From: Betaproteobacteria bacterium
GTDB lineage: Bacteria > Pseudomonadota > Gammaproteobacteria > Burkholderiales > SG8-39
Assembly (NCBI GenBank): GCA_019245555.1
Contig: JAFARH010000399.1
Coordinates: 1-7,824 of the forward strand
Reading direction: 5' to 3'
Length of the DNA stretch: 7,824 bases
The notes under the pieces are model-generated. The model ran no database searches, had not been told where the DNA came from, and was given only the letters and a program-made list of their open reading frames with translations. The translations under genes were made by a program, and so were the position numbers. This document shows, one piece after another, positions 1 to 5,253 of this stretch (its first letter is position 1; every line of letters begins with the position of its first letter).

Positions 1-242
1 GCCGCCTCACGCTCGCGCTGATCCAGCGCGGCATGTGGATCGCGATCCGCGGCCGGCGCGCCGACAAAGGCTGGCGCAACGTCCTGCCCGAGATCCTGGA
101 GCGCGAAAGCGCGTTCCTCGGCCTCTCGCAACCCGTGACGCGCGTGATCGTTTGCACCCAAGGGGAGTTCGACACCGAGATGTACCAAGCCTGGAGAACA
201 GAGGCACTCGGTTACAGGGAGCTGGCACTAGCTAGCGAGTAA
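1..242 (+). CDS. PilM/GspL-like cytoplasmic protein of the pilus/secretion platform, C-terminal fragment
   Basis: This is the 3' end of a gene that begins upstream of the window. The open frame runs from base 3 (R-L-T-L-A-L-I-Q...) to TAA at 240-242, giving about 79 visible residues. An ATG at 33 lies inside this frame and is not likely to be the true start. The visible part (LTLALIQRGMWIAIRG, then VIVCTQGEF) reads like two beta-strands with a helix between, as at the end of an actin-like PilM/GspL/MshI fold. The assignment rests mainly on position: directly upstream of PilN-, PilO- and PilP-like genes, as in pilMNOPQ. In that family the protein is a cytosolic ring component that binds the PilN N-terminus. 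No nucleotide-binding motif can be checked because the N-terminal part is missing. The stop codon is overlapped by the Shine-Dalgarno sequence of the next gene. Confidence 0.6.
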   Translation, partial: RLTLALIQRGMWIAIRGRRADKGWRNVLPEILERESAFLGLSQPVTRVIVCTQGEFDTEMYQAWRTEALGYRELALASE

Positions 243-251
243 GGAGTCTTA

Positions 252-761
252 ATGCAACGCATCGAACTCGATTTCATCCGTCGCGCGCCCCGCTCACGCT
301 GGGCGGGCCGCGTGCTGTTCGCCGTCTCGCTCGGCATCGCCGGCGACATGGCGTTCAGCTATGCCGAGCTCGCGACGACCGTGAAAGCGAACGAGGCGGT
401 AGTTGCGCGGGCGCATCACCCGCGTAAAGCCGTTCAGAACGTTTCCAACGACGAGCTGGCAGCGGCTCGCGACACCGTCGATCGCCTGGGCCTTCCCTGG
501 CCGAGGCTTTTCTCGGCCCTCGAGGCCGCGGCGAACGACCGCGTGGCGCTGCTCGCCATCGAGCCCGACACGAAGACCGGCACGGTGAAGATCTCCGGCG
601 ACAGCAAGGACTACCTCGCCGCCCTCACCTACGTGCTGAATCTCTCGCAGTCGGACGCGCTGTCGAACGTGCAGCTCGTGCGCCACGAGGTGAAGCAGAA
701 CGACCCGCAGCATCCGGTCGCCTTCTCCATCTCGGCAGCCTGGAACGAGGTGAAGCGATGA
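252..761 (+). CDS. PilN-like inner-membrane platform protein
   Basis: A bitopic inner-membrane protein of 169 residues, of the PilN/GspL-C/MshI type. Visible features are a short cytoplasmic N-terminus containing IELDF, which recalls the conserved segment by which PilN binds PilM, a transmembrane segment at about residues 17-38 (AGRVLFAVSLGIAGDMAFSY), a helical linker, and a periplasmic alpha/beta ferredoxin-like region at about 85-169 (LFSALE, VALLAIEPD, VKISGDSKDYLAALTYV). The ATG at 252 is supported by a strong AAGGAGT at 241-247, four bases upstream and overlapping the previous stop. The gene overlaps the next by ATGA at 758-761. PilN normally pairs with PilO through these periplasmic domains, and the next gene is PilO-like. 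Sequence similarity in this family is low, so the call depends on topology, length and order. Confidence 0.72.
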   Translation: MQRIELDFIRRAPRSRWAGRVLFAVSLGIAGDMAFSYAELATTVKANEAVVARAHHPRKAVQNVSNDELAAARDTVDRLGLPWPRLFSALEAAANDRVALLAIEPDTKTGTVKISGDSKDYLAALTYVLNLSQSDALSNVQLVRHEVKQNDPQHPVAFSISAAWNEVKR

Positions 762-1285
762 AACACCGGATCTATTCGCAGATTTACCGCCTGCGCGACG
801 AGCTGGGCACGACCGGCCTTGCGGCCATCGTGCTCTTCATCGCGGCCGGCGCTTTTATGACGTTCGTGCTCCAGCCGATGAAGGCCCATAACCGCGTGCT
901 CGAAGCGCAGGCCGGCATCAGCCGCGACCTCGCGACCGTGTCGGGCGTGAATGCGGCCGAGAAGGTGGAGTCCGTGTACGAGTACCTGGAGAAGCCCGAG
1001 GCCACCACCGACTGGCTCGCCAAGCTCTATGCGATCGGCAAGGCGACCGGCGTCGAGCTCCAGTCCGCGAACTACAAGACGCAGAACGCCGGCGGCCGCC
1101 TGCAGCGCTACGAGATCGTGCTGCCGCTCACCGGCAGCTATGCGCAGATGCGCGACTTCCTCAAGCGCTCGCTCGCCGAGATCCCGGTGCTTTCGCTCGA
1201 CCAGATCGTGCTCAAGCGCGAGAACCGGCGCGAAGGCCAGGTCCAGGCCGAGCTCCGTCTCACTTTGCACATGGTGAAGCCATGA
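758..1285 (+). CDS. PilO-like inner-membrane platform protein
   Basis: 175 residues with a cytoplasmic N-terminus, one transmembrane helix at about residues 18-40 (TGLAAIVLFIAAGAFMTFVL), a likely coiled-coil stretch at about 42-85, and a periplasmic ferredoxin-like domain at about 95-175. The segment YEIVLPLTGSYAQMRDFLKR at about 117-136 is the characteristic strand-helix of PilO/GspM-type proteins, followed by VLSLDQIVLKRE. Such proteins dimerise with PilN and link the cytoplasmic ring to the PilP/secretin complex. The start lies in an ATGA overlap with the PilN-like gene and has a good Shine-Dalgarno (GAGGTGA at 747-753, four bases away) inside the upstream coding region. The 3' end overlaps the next gene by ATGA at 1282-1285. 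An MSHA-type name (MshJ-like) would be equally possible. Confidence 0.75.
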   Translation: MKHRIYSQIYRLRDELGTTGLAAIVLFIAAGAFMTFVLQPMKAHNRVLEAQAGISRDLATVSGVNAAEKVESVYEYLEKPEATTDWLAKLYAIGKATGVELQSANYKTQNAGGRLQRYEIVLPLTGSYAQMRDFLKRSLAEIPVLSLDQIVLKRENRREGQVQAELRLTLHMVKP

Positions 1286-1743
1286 ACCCGTCCATCGTGA
1301 AGAAAGTGCTCGCAGGCATCACCGTCGTCAGCGCTCTTGCGTCCGTGGTTGCGGGCCACGAAGCGCCCACGGTGATCGAGCCGGCCAAGCCGAAGGTCGA
1401 CACACGCCTGCAGGTGAAAGACATGCTCGACCTCGACAAGCTCGAGGCGGCGCGTACTGGCGACGACTCCAAGGTCGATCCGTTCGCGCCGCGCAGCTTT
1501 GGTTCGGTGACCGCGCCCCTGCCCAAGGGGCCGGCGCGTGCCGAGGCGCCAGCGATGCCGTTCCGCTACATCGGAAAGATGATCGACAACGGCCAGCTCG
1601 CCGTCTTCCTGCAGAAAGGCGACGAGAGCTACACCGCCATGGAAGGCGAGCGCGTCGGTGATTACCGCATCGACAAGATCACCGAGAACGAGATCCGCTT
1701 TACCTATCTGCCAATGAAAACGAAATTCACGCTACCCCTATGA
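1282..1743 (+). CDS. PilP/GspC-like periplasmic linker protein
   Basis: 153 residues with a hydrophobic N-terminal segment (about residues 5-24, VKKVLAGITVVSALASVVAG), a low-complexity Pro/Lys/Asp linker, and a C-terminal beta-rich domain at about 92-153 (PFRYIGKM, QLAVFLQKGD, YTAMEGERVGDYRID, EIRFTYLP). This domain resembles the homology region shared by PilP and GspC, which binds the N-domains of the secretin. Unlike classical PilP it has no lipobox cysteine, so it is either anchored by an uncleaved helix as in GspC or exported with a cleaved signal. The next gene is the secretin, which would be its partner. The start is in an ATGA overlap with a GGTGA Shine-Dalgarno at 1273-1277, and the stop overlaps the secretin start (ATGA, 1740-1743). 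Confidence 0.68.
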   Translation: MNPSIVKKVLAGITVVSALASVVAGHEAPTVIEPAKPKVDTRLQVKDMLDLDKLEAARTGDDSKVDPFAPRSFGSVTAPLPKGPARAEAPAMPFRYIGKMIDNGQLAVFLQKGDESYTAMEGERVGDYRIDKITENEIRFTYLPMKTKFTLPL

Positions 1744-3620
1744 AAAAACTACTGGCATTTCTGATCCTCGCCCTCGTGGTTGCAGCCTGTGCGACCGACG
1801 AGGAATTCAAGAAGGCCCGCATCGAAGTCCAGGCGGGCAATGAAGAGCAGGGGCTTGCTCGTCTCGAGCAGGAGATCAAGGCGCACCCGGACGACGTGGA
1901 GCTGCGTAACTACTACCAGCGCCACAAGGAAGTCGCGGTGCAGCGCTATCTCGCGCTCGGCGACAACGCTCGCGCCGCGGGCGCGCTGGATCGCGCCCAG
2001 GCCTCTTATGAGCGCGCGCTCCGCTTCGATCCGCAGAACCGCAATGCCCAGGTCGGCCTGCAGCTCGTCCGCCGGGACCGCGAGTCCGCGACGATGCTCG
2101 TCGACGCCATGCAGGCGATGAAGGCCGGCAACACGGCCGACGCGCAGATCAAGCTGAAGCAGATCGTCTCGGAGAACCCGCAGAACAAGGAAGCGAAGGG
2201 CCTCCTGCGCCAGATCGAAGAGAAGCAGATGAAGGACAACATGACGCCCAAGCTCACCGCGGCGCTCAAGCGTCCCATCACGATGGAGTTCCGTGATGCG
2301 CCGCTGCGCACGGTGCTCGAGCTCATCTCGCGCCAGACCGGCCTCAACTTCGTGTTCGACAAGGAAGTGCAGCCCGACACGCGCACCACCGTGTTCGTGC
2401 GCGACACGCCGATCGAGGAAGTGATCCGCTACGTGCTCGTCACGAACCAGCTCGACAAGAAGATCCTGAACGAGAACACGATCCTTATCTATCCGAACAC
2501 GCCGGCGAAGTCGCGCGACTACAAGGATCTCGTGGTGCGCAGCTTCTACCTCTCGAACGCCGACGCGAAACAGACGGCGCAGATGGTGCGGCAGCTCGTG
2601 AAGACGCGCGACCTTTTCGTCGACGAGAAGCTGAACCTCCTCGTCATGCGCGACACGCCGGAGGCGATCGCCGTGGCGGAGAAGCTCATCTCCAACCAGG
2701 ACAAGAGCGAGCCTGAAGTGATGCTCGAGGTCCAGATCATGGAGATCGGCGACAACGACCTCACCCAGGCCGGCATCCAGTGGCCGGGCCAGGTCGGCAT
2801 CGGCCTGCAGGGCGCGGCCGGCGTTCCAGGCAGTGTCACCGGCACGGAGGCGACGCACTTCAATAGCGGCCTCGTACGCGTGACCGTGCCGGATCCGATG
2901 CTCATCTTCCGCCTCACGCAGCAGGTTGGCCGCAACAACATCCTGGCGAACCCGCGCATCCGCACGAAGAGCCGCGAGAAGGCGCGCATCCATATCGGCG
3001 ACAAGGTGCCGGTGATCACGACCACGGCCGGAGCCACGGGCTTCGTGTCGGAATCGGTGAACTACCTCGACGTGGGCCTCAAGCTCGAAGTCGAGCCGCA
3101 GGTGTTCCTCGACGACGATGTCGGCATCAAGATCGGGCTTGAAGTGAGCAACATCGGCTCGCAGATCAAGACCTCGTCGGGCACGATCGCCTACCAGGTC
3201 GGCACGCGCAACACCTCGACCGTGCTCAGGCTGCACGACGGCGAGACGCAGATCCTCGCGGGTCTCATCTCGAACGAGGATCGCCGCAACTCGACCCAGG
3301 TGCCGGGCCTCGCGAACCTGCCGGTGGCCGGCCGCCTCTTCCAGAGCAAGGACGACACGGCGAACAAGACGGAAATCGTCATGCTCATCACGCCGCGCGT
3401 CGTTCGGAACATCGAGCGTCCGGCAGTGAACCTGGAGCAGTTCAACTCCGGCACGGAAGCCGAAGTCGGTGGTGCGTCGCTTGCGCTCCCGTCGGTGATC
3501 CCGAGCGCGGTGCCCGCGCCGTCGGCGCCCGTGAGCCCGATGACGCCGGCCGCTCCGCAGCCCGCCATTCCGTCGACGCTCGGCAGCCCGGCGCCAGCCG
3601 CAGGCCCGCAAACCCGATGA
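1740..3620 (+). CDS. Outer-membrane secretin with lipoprotein signal and N-terminal TPR-like domain (GspD/PilQ/MshL-like)
   Basis: 626 residues forming the outer-membrane gate of the machine. A lipoprotein signal peptide (MKKLLAFLILALVVAAC) ends in the lipobox V-A-A-C with Cys17, and Ala18 at +2 is compatible with outer-membrane sorting. Residues about 23-172 are helical TPR-like repeats (for example AQASYERALRFDPQNRNA and DAQIKLKQIVSENPQNKEA). An STN/N0-like domain starts near 178 (ITMEFRDAPLRTVLELISRQ). A secretin N1/NolW-like domain covers about 265-325. The secretin beta-domain covers about 395-557 (RIRTKSREKARIHIGDKVPV; VPGLANLPVAGRLF at 521-534; VMLITPRVVRN). A Pro/Ala/Ser-rich tail runs from about 574 to the end. 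The start overlaps the previous stop (ATGA) with no evident Shine-Dalgarno, so translation is probably coupled. Lipidation may remove the need for a separate pilotin. A gspD, pilQ or mshL symbol cannot be chosen safely. Confidence 0.93.
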   Translation: MKKLLAFLILALVVAACATDEEFKKARIEVQAGNEEQGLARLEQEIKAHPDDVELRNYYQRHKEVAVQRYLALGDNARAAGALDRAQASYERALRFDPQNRNAQVGLQLVRRDRESATMLVDAMQAMKAGNTADAQIKLKQIVSENPQNKEAKGLLRQIEEKQMKDNMTPKLTAALKRPITMEFRDAPLRTVLELISRQTGLNFVFDKEVQPDTRTTVFVRDTPIEEVIRYVLVTNQLDKKILNENTILIYPNTPAKSRDYKDLVVRSFYLSNADAKQTAQMVRQLVKTRDLFVDEKLNLLVMRDTPEAIAVAEKLISNQDKSEPEVMLEVQIMEIGDNDLTQAGIQWPGQVGIGLQGAAGVPGSVTGTEATHFNSGLVRVTVPDPMLIFRLTQQVGRNNILANPRIRTKSREKARIHIGDKVPVITTTAGATGFVSESVNYLDVGLKLEVEPQVFLDDDVGIKIGLEVSNIGSQIKTSSGTIAYQVGTRNTSTVLRLHDGETQILAGLISNEDRRNSTQVPGLANLPVAGRLFQSKDDTANKTEIVMLITPRVVRNIERPAVNLEQFNSGTEAEVGGASLALPSVIPSAVPAPSAPVSPMTPAAPQPAIPSTLGSPAPAAGPQTR

Positions 3621-4066
3621 AGCAACGGGGCTTCACTTTCATCGAGCTGATGATCACGGTCGCGATCGTGGCGCTGCTCGCCTCGATCGCCCTGCCGCTC
3701 GCGGAGGTCGCCTACCAGCGTAACCGCGAGCAGGACCTGCGGCAGGCGCTGCGCGAGATCCGCACGGCGATCGATGCGTACAAGCGCGCGGCCGACGAAG
3801 GCGCGATCGAGAAGAAGGCGGACGAGACGGGTTATCCGCCCAAGCTCCAGGTGCTGGTCGATGGCATGGAAGACAAAAGAAAAACGGACGGCTCGAAGAT
3901 CTACTTCCTGCGCCGCGTGCCGGCCGATCCGGTCAGCGGCGAGGACTGGGGCCTGCGCAGCTACGCGAGCTCCGCCAACGAGCCGCAGCCAGGGAAAGAC
4001 GTGTTCGACATTTATTCAAAGAGCCCGGACACCGGGTTGAACGGAATTGCCTACAGGGAATGGTAA
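3617..4066 (+). CDS. Type IV prepilin-like pseudopilin, GspG-like (first of three)
   Basis: 149 residues. The N-terminus MKQRG^FTFIELMITVAIVALLASIALP is a textbook class III prepilin signal: a five-residue basic leader, Gly at -1, Phe at +1 and Glu at +5, followed by the hydrophobic helix. The prepilin peptidase would cleave after Gly5 and the mature protein would pack into a short filament in the periplasm. The globular part has the GspG-type layout: an amphipathic helix (LRQALREIRTAIDAYK), a YPPKLQVLVDGM segment, RRVPADPVSG, and the ending VFDIYSKSPDTGLNG, which matches major pseudopilins. The start is an ATGA overlap with the secretin gene (3617-3620) and has no clear Shine-Dalgarno. Whether it is the major or a minor subunit cannot be told from sequence alone. 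Confidence 0.9.
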   Translation: MKQRGFTFIELMITVAIVALLASIALPLAEVAYQRNREQDLRQALREIRTAIDAYKRAADEGAIEKKADETGYPPKLQVLVDGMEDKRKTDGSKIYFLRRVPADPVSGEDWGLRSYASSANEPQPGKDVFDIYSKSPDTGLNGIAYREW

Positions 4067-4431
4067 TGAAGACGCTCAGGGAAAAAACAAGGGGATTCAC
4101 GCTGGTCGAGCTGATGGTGGTGCTCACCGTCATCGCGCTCCTCCTCTCGGTAGTCGTGCCCGACTACATCGGCAAGATGCGCCGCGCCGAGGAGGCAGTG
4201 CTGCAGGAGAACCTCGCGCTGATGCGCGACTCGCTCGACAAGCACTACGCCGACACGGGCCGCTATCCGGCCACGCTCGACGAGCTCGTCACCAAGCACT
4301 ACCTGCGCGCGATCCCGAAGGATCCGTTCACGCAGAGCGCCACCACCTGGGTTCCCGTGCCGCCGCAGGACACGCGCAAGGGCAACGTCTGGGACGTGAA
4401 GAGCGCCGCGAAAGGCTATGAGCGGTACTAA
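4066..4431 (+). CDS. Type IV prepilin-like pseudopilin, GspG-like (second of three)
   Basis: 121 residues from the ATG at 4066. The leader MKTLREKTRG^FTLVELMVVLTVIALLLSVVVP has Gly at -1 and Glu at +5, so it should be a prepilin peptidase substrate. The globular part includes ENLALMRDSLDKHYADTGRYP, LDELVTKHYLRAIPKDPF and KGNVWDVKSA, a layout shared with GspG-type pseudopilins. Start choice: an in-frame ATG at 4060 would add two residues, but the AGGGA at 4055-4059 abuts it directly and stands six bases before the ATG at 4066, so 4066 is favoured. That start overlaps the previous stop as TAATG. The gene is shorter than its upstream neighbour and not obviously a recent duplicate of it. Its 3' end overlaps the third pseudopilin gene by 14 bases. 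Confidence 0.88.
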   Translation: MKTLREKTRGFTLVELMVVLTVIALLLSVVVPDYIGKMRRAEEAVLQENLALMRDSLDKHYADTGRYPATLDELVTKHYLRAIPKDPFTQSATTWVPVPPQDTRKGNVWDVKSAAKGYERY

Positions 4432-5050
4432 TCGCCGCACGATCACGAATCCCGGCTTCTTCGGCCGCGCGAAGCAGCCGACCAGCCGGGTGAAGCTCGT
4501 GCCCGCCGTCCGGGGCGAGATCAAGAAAAAGAATTCGGCGTCTGAATCCCCGGTACCGGCTTTCCTGCGCCAGGGGGGCTTCACGTACCTCGGCGTGCTG
4601 GTGATCGTGGCGCTGATGGGCTTCGGCCTGGCGGCGTTCGGCGAGCTCTATTCGCACGCCGCGCAACGCGAGAAGGAGCGCGAGCTCCTTTTCATCGGCA
4701 ACCAGTTCCGCGACGCGATCGCGAGCTATTACAACAAGAGCCCGGGCGCGAAGGTCTACCCGAAGAAGCTGGAAGACCTGCTGGAAGACACCCGCTTCCC
4801 CATGCCGCAGCACCACCTACGGCGCGTGTACAGAGACCCGATGACGGGTACGCCCGAGTGGGCGCTGGTCGACGCGCCGGGTGGCGGCTTCATGGGCGTG
4901 CATAGTCTTTCCGAAGAAACGCCCATCAAATCAGCGGACTTCAGCGCGAAGGACGCGACCCTCGCCGATGCCGAGAATTACACCAAATGGATGTTCACCT
5001 ATAGTCCGACCGGACTAGGCAATTCCATTGTGCCGCAGCCGAAGCGGTAA
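4418..5050 (+). CDS. Atypical prepilin-like protein (third pseudopilin, no Glu at +5, long leader)
   Basis: 210 residues from the ATG at 4418. A prepilin-like cleavage site appears only at residues 53-55 (RQGG^FTYLGVLVIVALMGFGLAAFGE), so the leader is about 54 residues, far longer than the usual 5-25. The +5 residue is Gly rather than Glu. The mature part includes HAAQREKERELLFIGNQFRDAIASYY, KVYPKKLEDLLEDTRFP and RRVYRDPMTGTPEW, which is pseudopilin-like. From memory, similar proteins with GFTYLG in place of GFTLIE occur in betaproteobacterial clusters of this kind. The start overlaps the previous gene by 14 bases and has AAAGG only two bases upstream, which is poor spacing. In-frame GTG codons at 4490 and 4499 are alternative starts that would give leaders of about 30 and 27 residues. 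A minor, tip-located subunit is a reasonable inference. Confidence 0.8.
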   Translation: MSGTNRRTITNPGFFGRAKQPTSRVKLVPAVRGEIKKKNSASESPVPAFLRQGGFTYLGVLVIVALMGFGLAAFGELYSHAAQREKERELLFIGNQFRDAIASYYNKSPGAKVYPKKLEDLLEDTRFPMPQHHLRRVYRDPMTGTPEWALVDAPGGGFMGVHSLSEETPIKSADFSAKDATLADAENYTKWMFTYSPTGLGNSIVPQPKR

Positions 5051-5058
5051 CAAACTTG

Positions 5059-5098
5059 CTACGTACGTAGGGCGATTCCTACGTACGGCAGGCGATGG
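5059..5098 (+). repeat. Two 20-bp tandem repeats with CTACGTACG core, possible activator sites
   Basis: Two adjacent 20-base units (5059-5078 and 5079-5098) share CTACGTACG, then three mismatched bases, then GGCGAT. The first unit contains the perfect 12-bp palindrome CTACGTACGTAG (5059-5070). The 20-bp period is close to two helical turns, so proteins bound at both cores would lie on the same DNA face. Measured from a start near 5124 inferred from the -10-like element at 5112-5117, the two cores are centred near -61 and -41, the usual places for a LuxR/NarL-type response regulator. The repeat itself is seen directly. Its role as an operator is inference. Confidence 0.5.
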
Positions 5099-5111
5099 CC
5101 ATCCCGCTGTT

Positions 5112-5117
5112 AATAGT
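5112..5117 (+). promoter_or_regulatory. Weak -10-like element (AATAGT) downstream of the CTACGTACG repeats
   Basis: AATAGT matches TATAAT at four of six positions and lies in one of the few AT-containing spots of this intergenic region (TTAATAGT). No -35 hexamer resembling TTGACA is visible at the right distance. The place where one would be expected is next to the second CTACGTACG unit. This pattern fits an activator-dependent promoter but could easily be chance. Confidence 0.22.
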
Positions 5118-5217
5118 CCCGCTCGGAACAATGAGGGGACCAAACAACGTGTCGTCACCGTCTGATCGCCAGTAGGTAGCACCGAGGGCGCGGCTAGCGG
5201 CCGCGCCCTCTTTCCTT
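5118..5217 (+). ncRNA. Candidate small RNA or processed 3' UTR ending at an intrinsic terminator
   Basis: About 100 bases without a convincing protein-coding gene, bounded on the left by the possible promoter and repeats and on the right by a strong terminator. The start is uncertain. An inverted repeat at 5116-5140 (GTCCC, bulged G, CTC / GAG, GGGAC) would form a stem of eight pairs with the loop GGAACAAT, which exposes a GGA of the kind CsrA/RsmA proteins bind. A second GGGGA overlaps its right arm. ATCGCC at 5165-5170 can pair with GGCGAT at 5091-5096 if transcription begins upstream. It matches no RNA family I recognise. The simpler alternative is the 3' untranslated end of the pilus/secretion operon. 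Confidence 0.22.
5184..5217 (+). terminator. Intrinsic (Rho-independent) terminator
   Basis: GAGGGCGCGGC (5184-5194) and GCCGCGCCCTC (5200-5210) are perfect reverse complements around the five-base loop TAGCG, followed by TTTCCTT (5211-5217). The 11-bp, mostly G/C stem with a T-rich tail is a strong terminator for + strand transcripts. It lies 134 bases after the last pseudopilin stop and would close that operon and any small RNA from the intergenic region, insulating the downstream outer-membrane protein gene. Confidence 0.88.
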
Positions 5218-5243
5218 CGACCTTCCCAAGACGCCCGGATAAT
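5217..5243 (+). promoter_or_regulatory. Probable promoter of the Omp85-like gene
   Basis: GATAAT at 5238-5243 matches the -10 consensus at five of six positions. A possible -35, TCGACC at 5217-5222, matches TTGACA at four of six but leaves only a 15-bp spacer. Transcription would start near 5249-5252, a few bases before the ATG at 5254, giving a nearly leaderless message. This agrees with the lack of any Shine-Dalgarno. The -10 lies between the arms of an inverted repeat (CGCCCG 5232-5237 / CGGGCG 5246-5251), which might be an operator or may simply reflect GC-rich sequence. Confidence 0.45.
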
Positions 5244-5253
5244 CGCGGGCGCC

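Noticed and set aside
33..242. ATG at 33 as the true start of a small 69-residue protein
   Set aside because: The frame remains open to the window edge and the next genes are in PilN, PilO, PilP order, so a truncated PilM-like gene explains it better.
1749..3611. A 620-codon open frame on the - strand opposite the secretin
   Set aside because: It is rich in Arg, Val, His, Leu and Asp without domain structure, as expected for the complement of GC-rich codons. The + strand frame is an unmistakable secretin.
5059..5098. CRISPR array or attachment site
   Set aside because: Only two short, directly adjacent and imperfect units with no spacers, and no integrase or tRNA nearby.
5131..5175. A 14-codon open frame (MRGPNNVSSPSDRQ) in the intergenic region
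   Set aside because: It has only a weak GGA upstream and no recognisable features. This length occurs by chance, and the hairpin and terminator are better supported.
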